Of a stretch of 61,680 nt of DNA, positions 25,623-32,650 are shown one piece after another (position 1 is the first letter of the stretch; every line of letters begins with the position of its first letter). The notes beneath the pieces are model-generated. The model was not told the origin of the DNA. It saw only the letters and a program-made list of their open reading frames with translations, and made no database searches. Both the position numbers and the translations under genes were made by a program. The DNA lies in assembly GCA_004195035.1 (NCBI GenBank), contig SGBD01000006.1, positions 1-61,680 on the forward strand, written 5' to 3'. Origin of the DNA: Candidatus Acidulodesulfobacterium ferriphilum. Its GTDB lineage: Bacteria > SZUA-79 > Acidulodesulfobacterales > Acidulodesulfobacteraceae.

Positions 25623-26534
25623 TTAAGTTAGCTGAGCAAAATGACCGCTTCGCTTTCGGAAACCTTCTGCTTCCTCATGAAGTTCCAAAGGAACTTTACC
25701 TTCTTTAGTTTCGTCGTTAATTATCAAATCACCGCAACCATCCATGCCGAACAAAAATCCTATAAACTCGATAAGTCCGATTACCGGTGCAAAAACATCG
25801 AGGTCCGATAATTCGACGCCGTCCTTAATATTTTTTTCGCACATAGAGCATACCGTAACTATATAATCGGAATCGGTCTCGTCAGCTTTTTGGTTGATTA
25901 ATTTAAAAAAGGTGCTGATGCTGCCTACGTTTTCAACTCTTTTTGAATGCACAGGGGTAGTGTTCTGTAATTTTTCGCCGCCGCAACATTCTCCGTATAA
26001 GTTAACATTTGCGCCGAGAGAACTTAGGATATCTTTTAAAATATCAATTTTTTGTCTGTCGTTATAACAACCTGTATAAAGCAGTATTGAATGGCCTTTT
26101 AATTTCCTTGCGGCGTTGTTTAAGAGATTTTTAGATATATCATGGCAGGCGATAATATCGATAAGATGAACAGCTCCCGTAGAGCCGTTCGTAATTTTTT
26201 TCAGGTTTGCATTGAAAGGTTTAAGGCTATACTCGGCTTGATTTTCGAACATTGAATTTGAGTTTATTATTTTAAGGGCATCGTTTACCTGCTTAACGCA
26301 AACCCTGCAACCCGAATACAAAAAGTCACCGCCTCTCTTCTGTGAAATACCCAGGTTTCTAAGCGGCATTACAACTTTATTAAAAAAACTCGGCTTATAA
26401 TGGGATGGCGGGGCTCCGCAACAGTTCCATTCAGAAATCAATTCAACTTCAATACCTAATTGTTCGAATATGACTTTTAAATTTTTATTGGGGGATTCTA
26501 TGCAACCCGGGAAATATGTAATCTTTTTATTCAT
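25623..26534 (-). CDS. HdrB-like CCG-domain protein
   Basis: 303 residues with two cysteine-rich CCG domains: PGC...WNCCGAP...SGCRVC in the first half and TGCYN...ECCGGEKL...VCSMCEKN in the second. CCG domains bind unusual Fe-S clusters and, in heterodisulfide reductase subunit B and relatives, reduce or oxidise disulfides or sulfur carriers. No transmembrane segment or signal peptide. It lies 50 bases upstream of the molybdopterin oxidoreductase gene on the same strand, so the two are probably expressed together. The start codon lacks a clear ribosome site. The C-terminus, after FLFGMDGCGDLI, is a short charged tail. Confidence 0.85.
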   Translation of the reverse strand: MNKKITYFPGCIESPNKNLKVIFEQLGIEVELISEWNCCGAPPSHYKPSFFNKVVMPLRNLGISQKRGGDFLYSGCRVCVKQVNDALKIINSNSMFENQAEYSLKPFNANLKKITNGSTGAVHLIDIIACHDISKNLLNNAARKLKGHSILLYTGCYNDRQKIDILKDILSSLGANVNLYGECCGGEKLQNTTPVHSKRVENVGSISTFFKLINQKADETDSDYIVTVCSMCEKNIKDGVELSDLDVFAPVIGLIEFIGFLFGMDGCGDLIINDETKEGKVPLELHEEAEGFRKRSGHFAQLT

Positions 26535-26950
26535 TTATTCAATAGTATCAAACCCTTATTTTATTTTAAGGCAAAAAATAACCTGAGAATCTACGCTTGA
26601 TTAAATTTTAAAATTAGATAACAATATTGTAAGGATTATATTGTAATATAAAACGGAAGTTGAAATCAAGAATTTTTTTTATGACCCGAAAAATAAAAAT
26701 TAGTTTTATTCATGTTGCGGTCAAGAGGAAAATCTTAAAGAAAGGCTTAAATACTACGGTTTAAGGTGGTACCGAGAGGCGGAATCGAACCGTCGACACG
26801 AGGATTTTCAGTCCTGCGATGTGGCTTATAACATATTAAAATTATTAATAATGCAATGTGACATATTTTTTATGTAGGGGTTTTTGCAGTATTACCGTCG
26901 GAATTTAATTGTAGGCTTCGGCCGGTTCCGAATATCTTGGGATAAAAAAT
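26535..26950. other. Non-coding gap before the tRNA-bounded island
   Basis: Very AT-rich sequence without a gene. It contains only the tRNA-Phe 3' copy (26767-26815) and a GTAGGGGTTTTTG string near 26876 that recurs at about 28710. No promoter motif is convincing. Confidence 0.5.
26767..26815 (-). repeat. Partial copy of tRNA-Phe 3' half (attachment-site remnant)
   Basis: 49 bases match the 3' part of the intact tRNA-Phe (28821-28896) with a single mismatch (26771 versus 28825). The copy covers the CCA end, T arm, variable loop and anticodon loop, then stops within the 5' side of the anticodon stem. It has the same orientation as the intact gene and lies downstream of its 3' end. This is the expected arrangement of attL/attR after site-specific integration. 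Confidence 0.85.
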
Positions 26951-27382
26951 TTACGAGTTTCTTAACTCTTTCAATGGAATCTTGTGTAGAATTTTCGTCC
27001 ATACCATGCTATTTTCTTTAAATTCTTTTAGTTTTACGGTACCGGGAGTTTTAAGTTTAACAACCCCGCTCTCTACTAATTTTCCAAGTTCTTTATTGGG
27101 TGTTCCGCCATAATATTTATCGTCGTAAAATATATATTTAAAAGCATAGTAAAATGTAGCGGCTCTTTCAAGCGATTCTCTAATAATCGGATTGTTTATT
27201 ATTATAGAAGTTGCTTCCTTGACGGCATCGCTGTTAAGAATGAATTCCCCGAATATATATTTATTAAGGCGATCAATTCCGATAATGCGCTCAAGCGTTA
27301 TAGGCGCGGGACCGATAAAATCGCTTAAAAAAATAAAATTTATTGACTTGCAACCTTTATTTTTATCTAATATCTTTTCCAT
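26951..27382 (-). CDS. Hypothetical protein in the tRNA-Phe island
   Basis: 143 residues, family not recognised. The first 8 residues, MEKILDKN, and about 45 bases around the start are the same as those of the gene at 28008-28394, although the rest differs. The remainder is a mixed helical protein with ESLERAATFYYAFKYIFYDDKYYGG in the middle and a charged C-terminus. There is no signal peptide. A TATAAT box sits 8 bases before the ATG, so the message may be leaderless. It is probably a cargo gene of the island. Confidence 0.6.
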   Translation of the reverse strand: MEKILDKNKGCKSINFIFLSDFIGPAPITLERIIGIDRLNKYIFGEFILNSDAVKEATSIIINNPIIRESLERAATFYYAFKYIFYDDKYYGGTPNKELGKLVESGVVKLKTPGTVKLKEFKENSMVWTKILHKIPLKELRNS

Positions 27383-27404
27383 AATAATTAATTATAGGAT
27401 ATTT
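27360..27404 (-). repeat. Duplicated promoter and start region, copy A
   Basis: 45 bases identical at 43 positions to 28372-28416. Each covers a CTATAATTAAT promoter element, the ATG and the first 8 codons of the gene it starts (27382 here, 28394 in the other). Confidence 0.8.
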
Positions 27405-27463
27405 ACCGGCGGAATTTTCTTTTAACCTGCCTGTTTTGAAGGTCTTGAGAGAAGGCATCTGGT

Positions 27464-28066
27464 TTAGGGGTATTTGTTTCCTGTTGTTTCCTGCTCTTTC
27501 CTTTTTAAATCCTCAATTTCCTCTTGTATTGTTTTTTTATTGCCAATAAAATCACACTTAATTGTCTTTGAAATATTATTTTTTTTAATTTCACTAATAG
27601 GAAGTAACTTAGCGAGTTCAAGAAGTTTTTCTTTATTAACATAACCATATTCTATACAGAGTTTTGCGAATTCGATATCTTTCTCACGGCCGGCAGCATA
27701 TTTTGATAAAACCAAATCATGGACATCTAGACACAGCCCTTTCACTCCTTTTGTATTTTCGTTTTCAACGGCCACAAGGCGACTTTCCCATCCGAGAGGT
27801 AAAATTGCCGTTTCTTTTCCTACCCCATGGGCATAATATCCAAAGGTATCTTCAAAGAACGAAGCTTCGCCTATACTGCCATCGACTAAATCCGCAAGTT
27901 CCGGCTTATTTTTCGGATAAACATCCGCCTCCTGGGATGTCAATAAATCAGGTTTAGCTTCAGGAAACTGCCCCAGAATAGATTGGCTTCCTATAACTAC
28001 TATCTCTTTATCGTTTGATATCGCTCCAGCTGCCCTTATTATATGTTCCAATTGTAAACGATTCAT
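27464..28066 (-). CDS. DUF6036-like nucleotidyltransferase (toxin-like)
   Basis: 200 residues. Begins LEHIIRAAGAISNDKEIVVIGSQSILGQFP, the GS-containing start of the minimal nucleotidyltransferase fold, then TSQEADVYP with the paired acidic residues, and GLCLDVHDLVLSKYAAGREKDIEFAKLCIEYG, the helical part typical of DUF6036/AbiEii-type enzymes. A charged tail follows. Such enzymes modify RNA or protein and act as toxins or phage-defence proteins, neutralised by a cognate small protein. The start overlaps the upstream 128-residue gene by 59 bases, implying translational coupling. It lies inside the tRNA-Phe-bounded island. Confidence 0.75.
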   Translation of the reverse strand: MNRLQLEHIIRAAGAISNDKEIVVIGSQSILGQFPEAKPDLLTSQEADVYPKNKPELADLVDGSIGEASFFEDTFGYYAHGVGKETAILPLGWESRLVAVENENTKGVKGLCLDVHDLVLSKYAAGREKDIEFAKLCIEYGYVNKEKLLELAKLLPISEIKKNNISKTIKCDFIGNKKTIQEEIEDLKRKEQETTGNKYP

Positions 28067-28394
28067 AAATATTTTTTCTCTCTTTAGGCGTTAAAATACC
28101 GGTAAAAGGCGTGGATTGCCTTAATCTTGCACTTTCTTCCGTATTAGCCGTTATAATCCTAATAACATTATTTAATCCGCTATCTATAATATTTTCCCAT
28201 TCTTTAAAAGCGGAAACTTCTACACCCTGCATGCGCCATCTTTTAATATTGTCTTTAGCTTTTTGCAAGAGTTCCGGATTTTGCATAAGTTTTTCGGCAA
28301 TAACCCTATGCATAACTAAACTGCGTGTATCTATACGATTATGATCGGATACAAAAAGATTGCTTTCTATGTTTTTATCTAATATCTTTTCCAT
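28008..28394 (-). CDS. Small partner of the nucleotidyltransferase (antitoxin-like)
   Basis: 128 residues, mostly helical. The pattern RSLVMHRVIAEKLMQNPELLQKAKDNIKRW...FKEWENII...ARLRQSTPFTGILTPKERKNI matches, from memory, a widespread family of small proteins encoded just upstream of DUF6036-type nucleotidyltransferases; this was not searched. I infer an antitoxin or partner. It starts at an ATG preceded by an extended -10 box (TGCTATAAT) 8 bases away, so it is probably leaderless. Its first 8 codons are duplicated before the gene at 26951-27382. Confidence 0.7.
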   Translation of the reverse strand: MEKILDKNIESNLFVSDHNRIDTRSLVMHRVIAEKLMQNPELLQKAKDNIKRWRMQGVEVSAFKEWENIIDSGLNNVIRIITANTEESARLRQSTPFTGILTPKERKNIYESFTIGTYNKGSWSDIKR

Positions 28395-28416
28395 AATGAT
28401 TAATTATAGCATATTT
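28372..28416 (-). promoter_or_regulatory. Duplicated promoter and start region, copy B (leaderless promoter candidate)
   Basis: Minus-strand TGCTATAAT lies 8 bases before the ATG at 28394, placing the transcription start at or near the start codon. It repeats 27360-27404 with 2 differences in 45 bases. Confidence 0.6.
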
Positions 28417-28444
28417 TTAGTTTACTTTCTCCAGTCGCCTATTC

Positions 28445-28549
28445 CCCGAATCCCGATTTAGAAATTTATTTTCTGGATTCCTGCGTAAGCAGGAATCCAG
28501 ATTTACTTAGCATTGGAATATATAAATATTTTCTAAATCGGGATTCGGG
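28445..28549. repeat. MITE-like element, copy 2
   Basis: 20-base perfect terminal inverted repeats (28445-28464 and 28530-28549) of the same sequence family as 6467-6635, with core ATCCCGATTTAGAAA. Inside, CTGGATTCCTGC and its complement form a short hairpin. It lies inside the tRNA-bounded island. Confidence 0.8.
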
Positions 28550-28820
28550 TATTCCGTCCCATTCAATCGTTAAATATCCCGTTTTTCTAATTATTATGCA
28601 AGACAGGGCCAGCGCAAGCTTTTTGTCCTTCGTCCTGCAGGATATCGATAACGCTTGTTATCGACTATAAATTCAGTCCAGTACACGCTTCCGCGTTTAT
28701 AAATTCTCATAAAAAAGCGTAGGGGTTTTTGTAGGGAAATTTTGCATAATTTTACCTATTTTTTACTTTTTGCCAAACTGAGTGATTTGCTCGGAAAGGT
28801 TTTATTTCAGTGTTAAGAAG
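28550..28820. other. Non-coding gap between MITE copy 2 and tRNA-Phe
   Basis: No gene. It contains a small hairpin TCGATAAC...GTTATCGA (28645-28664), a CTTCGTCCTGCAGGA stretch and the GTAGGGGTTTTTG string at about 28710 that is also near 26876. It may be the remains of island ends. Confidence 0.4.
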
Positions 28821-28896
<76 letters not shown>

Positions 28897-28995
28897 ATAT
28901 AAATGCTGTCAAAATCACCAACTGTGAAATGGGGATTTAAGTTCAATAATTTTAGCATAAAAAATTTTATAATTCAAACAAAAAAACCGCTAAAG

Positions 28996-29406
28996 CTATT
29001 TTAAAAATATTCCCTTAAACGGATTTGCGTAGAAAAGAATAAAGGTGATTAAAAGCGCGTAAAGAGCCAGAGACTCCATAATTGCCATACCCGTAATCAT
29101 CCATACTATAAGCTTTTTTTCCATTCCTGGATTTCTTCCCATCGATTCTAATGCCCCCCTTACGGCATTACCCATGCCGATACCTGCGCCGATAACGCCC
29201 AGGCCTATTGCAAGGCCGCCGCCTAAAGCCGATAATCCGAAAAATAAACTTTTCGAAAATAAAACAGAATGCGCCGATATAGCCGGTATATGATGTTGAA
29301 CTGCGGGCGCTTTATCCATGGTTTTCTCGGCAAAAGCCTTAACGCTGAACATAAACACCGTTATAAATGTAAAAATTGAAATAAAATACTTAGACATCTT
29401 AGACAT
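28996..29406 (-). CDS. atpE: F-type ATP synthase subunit c, with N-terminal extension
   Basis: 136 residues from the ATG at 29406, which has GGAGG upstream. Subunit c forms the proton-carrying rotor ring. The first ~55 residues are an extension beginning with a signal-like hydrophobic helix (YFISIFTFITVFMFSVKAFA), then a Ser/His-containing linker; many c subunits lack this. The two rotor helices follow: GGLAIGLGVIGAGIGMGNAV and MAIMESLALYALLITFILF, with the ion-binding Glu in MES. The helix-1 position that is Gln in sodium-type rings appears to be Met, favouring protons. It is the last of the F0 genes here. Confidence 0.93.
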   Translation of the reverse strand: MSKMSKYFISIFTFITVFMFSVKAFAEKTMDKAPAVQHHIPAISAHSVLFSKSLFFGLSALGGGLAIGLGVIGAGIGMGNAVRGALESMGRNPGMEKKLIVWMITGMAIMESLALYALLITFILFYANPFKGIFLK

Positions 29407-29440
29407 TGGGCCTCCAACTATTATTTTATTATTATAAATT

Positions 29441-30097
29441 TTAATGTTCTTCTTCCAAAGAAAGCGCAATATAAATAATTGCAAGCAAATAAAACACAAA
29501 CGCCTGCATTAAGTCTGTGAAAACTTGCATGTACATCATTATAACAGGAATTACCCATGGAAGTAAGAACAACAGAACCGTCACCATAAACTCTTCTGCA
29601 AAAATATTTGCAAATAGCCTTAACGCATGAGAAAAAGGGCGTGATAAGGCGGACATAACTTCGATGATTATCATTATCGGAGCAATTATTATAAGCGGAC
29701 CGAGGAATTTTTTTATATATTTTGCTCCATGTTTTTTAATTCCTACGATATGCGAAAGAAAAAACACGATTAATGCCAGCGTTGCCGTTGTGTCGATAGT
29801 AGCCGTCGGGGAGGTGAAACCGGGAATGCTGCCGATTAAATTAGAAAAAAGGATAAAGATAGCAAAGGATGCTATTAAAGGTAAATATACGCCGCCTTCC
29901 TCGCCGATTATTTCTTTGAGGAAGTATTCGGTCATAATGAATATTAATTCAAAAAAGCTCTGGACGCCGTTAGGGATAACCTTTAAATTCCTTCCGACAA
30001 GAAAAGCGGCCAATAATATTAGACACATCACAAGCATAGTCATCGTCCAATATATAGGTATGCCTGGAATACTAATAAGTATAGGTGCCTTTAACAT
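29441..30097 (-). CDS. atpB: F-type ATP synthase subunit a
   Basis: 218 residues, integral membrane protein with about five helices. Subunit a forms the proton half-channels. The essential Arg lies in SRPFSHALRLFANIFAEEFMVTVLLF, and the IYWTMTMLVMCLIL start, GSIPGFTSPTATID and AFVFYLLAIIYIALSLEEEH end are typical. It precedes atpE by 34 bases (minus strand) and follows the AtpI-like gene. F1 genes (alpha, beta and so on) and b subunits are not in the window, so the operon is split. Confidence 0.95.
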   Translation of the reverse strand: MLKAPILISIPGIPIYWTMTMLVMCLILLAAFLVGRNLKVIPNGVQSFFELIFIMTEYFLKEIIGEEGGVYLPLIASFAIFILFSNLIGSIPGFTSPTATIDTTATLALIVFFLSHIVGIKKHGAKYIKKFLGPLIIIAPIMIIIEVMSALSRPFSHALRLFANIFAEEFMVTVLLFLLPWVIPVIMMYMQVFTDLMQAFVFYLLAIIYIALSLEEEH

Positions 30098-30115
30098 ATT
30101 CGTACGGTGGTTTCG

Positions 30116-30544
30116 TTAATCTTTTGCATTAATTAATTTTAATGGGAAAAACAGCCAAAGGATTATCATAGAAACAGGAGTTATCGTAATTCCGACAGCC
30201 TCAAAAATAAAATTCGGTTTAATAAATTTATAAGATATTATAAAAAAAAACAAAATGATGAGCAAGTCTTTTATCAAGGACAAATTAATTTTAATTACGC
30301 TTAATTTCTTTATATTTCTGAATAAATACATGGCCGTATCGATAAATAAAAAATAGGAAAACCCAAAGCCTAAAAATATGCTTATTAGAGCGTTATTTTG
30401 TTTAAAAAACAGTTCCGATGCAATGCCCGCAGTTAAAATTAAAATTAAGCCGATTATAAATTCCCATAAAATTAAGTTAAACTTTAACGATTTTCCATTA
30501 AAGTTTTGTATTAAGTTCTCTTTTAATTGCCCTATATATTTCAT
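30116..30544 (-). CDS. AtpI-like membrane protein of the ATP synthase operon
   Basis: 142 residues with four hydrophobic helices and little else; WEFIIGLILILTAGIASELFF and LWLFFPLKLINAKD are the first and last. Small four-helix proteins encoded just before atpB are the 'subunit I' group that helps assemble the c ring or supply Mg2+. Sequence conservation in this group is poor, so the assignment rests on position (between the AtpZ-like gene and atpB) and topology. The start overlaps the preceding gene. Confidence 0.7.
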   Translation of the reverse strand: MKYIGQLKENLIQNFNGKSLKFNLILWEFIIGLILILTAGIASELFFKQNNALISIFLGFGFSYFLFIDTAMYLFRNIKKLSVIKINLSLIKDLLIILFFFIISYKFIKPNFIFEAVGITITPVSMIILWLFFPLKLINAKD

Positions 30545-30713
30545 AAATTCCCGCCGAAAAACCTAAAATAGAAAAAATTACCAAAAAAAGATATTCGTAA
30601 CCAAAGTATTTATCGATTTCAATCCCTATAAAAATTCCGATTAATACGGAAATTATTAAATTTAAACCTAAAGAACTCATTCTGGCTATCTGCTTAATAA
30701 ACTCTTTGTCCAT
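30498..30713 (-). CDS. AtpZ/AtpI-like small membrane protein
   Basis: 71 residues from the ATG at 30713, which has GGAA just upstream; an upstream TTG is less likely. Two helices: LGLNLIISVLIGIFIGIEIDKYFG and YLFLVIFSILGFSAGIYEIYRAI, with the conserved G..G...D-rich start of the AtpZ/'putative F0F1-ATPase subunit' family. It opens the F0 block, overlapping the next gene by 47 bases in another frame. The family is thought to help ion uptake or assembly of the synthase. Confidence 0.75.
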   Translation of the reverse strand: MDKEFIKQIARMSSLGLNLIISVLIGIFIGIEIDKYFGYEYLFLVIFSILGFSAGIYEIYRAIKRELNTKL

Positions 30714-30728
30714 TTTTAATTCCAAATA

Positions 30729-30796
30729 AAAAAGGCATTTACCTGATATTATTATATCTTAATTATATAAGATAATAAAATGGTAAACGCCTTTTT
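30729..30796. terminator. Long hairpin between the cytochrome operon and the F0 genes
   Basis: AAAAAGGCATTTACC (30729-30743) pairs with GGTAAACGCCTTTTT (30782-30796) with one mismatch. The A/T ends give a T-run on either strand, and an inner TTATTATATCTT-type stem lies in the loop. It can stop the cytochrome operon before the F0 genes. Confidence 0.75.
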
Positions 30797-30828
30797 ATTA
30801 AACAATTATCAAATATTTACGGCAATAT

Positions 30829-32628
30829 TTATTTAAGCGATTCTAAATACTCGGCTACCGTTTTCAGCTGTCCCTGATTTAAGTTATGGTCAGGCATCAT
30901 GGTTGACGGGCTATGAACCTTTGGCGTATTAATCTGCACTTCGAGCCAGTGCAAACTATGTCCTTTGGTTCCTTCGTTCGAAAGGTTAGGGCCAACCGCC
31001 CCGCCCTTGCCGTTAATTGTATGGCAGCCTAAACACCCCTGCGCATCAATTATTTTCATTGCCGCCTTTTTGATATTTGCATTACTCCGGGCAGCCGGTT
31101 TCTTAACAGGCTTTCCTGCCTTTTCCGGCGCGGACGTCTTGGATGCCGATGCAGGCTTTCCCCATGGAAGAGAAGCGGGCGGAACCCATTTTTTATGCTC
31201 TTTTTCAAGGTGTTGATTATAGGCGATAATATTTAAGGAATCTAAATAATGAACGACTTCTTTGCCTTCGGCAATCGTTATCGGACAGCCGTTTACATCT
31301 TTCATTTGATGTAAAACGGTATTTTTCCAATCCCCGTAAGACTTTCCGTTATACCTTTCGACTCTGTTCAATGTATGGCAGATAACGCACTTGTCATGCA
31401 GCAGGCTGAATCCTTTTTTAACGGGCCACGGATAAACAACAGGCGGAACATATTTCGTTCCGTTCAAATTCATGGTTTGATATATAATCCTGTTGGTCCC
31501 TCTTGCGGCAATCTTCATATAACCCATAACGGGGACATTGACCGCAACGCATAACCCGCTGAATATTAAAAGGATTTGCGGAAATTTTGAAATATTTCCA
31601 AATTTGAAATTCGGGGTAAGATCCTTTAGATAATATCCAAGCACTAAAAAACCTGTTACAAAAAGTCCCGCCAGCGATAGATATTTAACCGGCTGCATAT
31701 TTCCCAAAATGCCTATGGACAAAGGAAGCATCCCGAAGGCCAATGAAACTATTCCTGCTACTATCAGGAAAAGTATCAAGCCCACCGAAACGGTAGGCCT
31801 TTTTTTGTCCCTGCCGTTAATTAATTTCCACAACATATAAATATAATTAAGAATAAGGGCGCCGCCCATTGTTCCCATAAATGTGTACATAATCCACTGA
31901 TACTTGCCGAGCATTATCCTGTTGAATCCGCTATCGGCGGTAGCCCTGAAATGTTTAAACCATCCAAAATATATTATGGGATACATTATTAAAAACATTA
32001 AGGTTATAATACTGGCAAATGACCCAAGCCAATCGTAATACTCTTTGTCCGATTGTTTGGAAGAAGCTATATATTTAACTCCTGCCCATAATGCCAGTAA
32101 AGCGCCGGACAGGGCAAATATTTCGATATTTTTTTCTATTATTAAAAGCAAAACCATTGGAGTCCTGATAGCGGTATCCGGCGTCGGTCCAATAGTGTAA
32201 CTTTCGGAAATGGTATAAAATACATCCGAAGTAAAACCAAATAGAAATGCCATAATTCCGATAAATACATTCCATCCGTGATGCTTATTCGATGCCTTGC
32301 CGTCAAACCCGTAATAATATACCGCGCCTAAAATCAAAAATGCCAAAAGAAACTCCATCGAATAGCCGATAACCCCGGGCTGAAGTTTATTCATAAGTAT
32401 CCAGAAATTCGGGATTCCGTCTCTCAATAGACTTAAGAAATAGAAATAGAGTATAGTTTGGACGGTGCCGATTATTAAAGATGCCAGAATGAGGGGTTTT
32501 GCAAGGCGGAAATATCTGCCTTCTTTCTTAAATATCCCTATATAATGGGATATAAAGGCTATCGCCATAAACCCCAGCGCTAACCTGTTTATAAATAGAT
32601 TTACTATATTGATAACTCCTAAATTCAT
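30829..32628 (-). CDS. Polytopic membrane protein fused to two haem-c domains (third gene of the bc-type complex)
   Basis: About 599 residues; ATG 32628 is preceded by GGAG. Roughly the first 375 residues are about ten membrane helices (start NRLALGFMAIAFISHYIGIF), with KHFRATADSGFNRIMLGKYQW in one loop. Two class-I haem-c sites follow, CVICH near residue 415 and CLGCH near 533, separated by a Pro/Ala/Lys linker. The last domain (GCHTINGKGGAVGPNLS...AEYLESLK) is related to the repeats of the cytochrome at 59819-60478. I cannot place the membrane part in a family. Encoded after Rieske and cytochrome b, it is the likely cytochrome c1 substitute, which would pass electrons to a periplasmic acceptor. 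Confidence 0.75.
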   Translation of the reverse strand: MNLGVINIVNLFINRLALGFMAIAFISHYIGIFKKEGRYFRLAKPLILASLIIGTVQTILYFYFLSLLRDGIPNFWILMNKLQPGVIGYSMEFLLAFLILGAVYYYGFDGKASNKHHGWNVFIGIMAFLFGFTSDVFYTISESYTIGPTPDTAIRTPMVLLLIIEKNIEIFALSGALLALWAGVKYIASSKQSDKEYYDWLGSFASIITLMFLIMYPIIYFGWFKHFRATADSGFNRIMLGKYQWIMYTFMGTMGGALILNYIYMLWKLINGRDKKRPTVSVGLILFLIVAGIVSLAFGMLPLSIGILGNMQPVKYLSLAGLFVTGFLVLGYYLKDLTPNFKFGNISKFPQILLIFSGLCVAVNVPVMGYMKIAARGTNRIIYQTMNLNGTKYVPPVVYPWPVKKGFSLLHDKCVICHTLNRVERYNGKSYGDWKNTVLHQMKDVNGCPITIAEGKEVVHYLDSLNIIAYNQHLEKEHKKWVPPASLPWGKPASASKTSAPEKAGKPVKKPAARSNANIKKAAMKIIDAQGCLGCHTINGKGGAVGPNLSNEGTKGHSLHWLEVQINTPKVHSPSTMMPDHNLNQGQLKTVAEYLESLK

Positions 32629-32650
32629 CACATTTACTCCTCTTTTGATT

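Noticed and set aside
26767-26815. A second tRNA-Phe gene
   Set aside because: Only the 3' part is present; the D arm and the 5' half of the acceptor stem are missing, so it cannot fold as a tRNA.
26876-28723. GTAGGGGTTTTTG direct repeat inside the island as a second attachment site
   Set aside because: Only 13 bases, with different neighbours; the tRNA copy is a far better explanation of the borders.
28996-30713. Sodium-type N-ATPase operon
   Set aside because: The catalytic F1 genes and N-ATPase gene order are absent, and the Gln of sodium-binding c subunits is not conserved.
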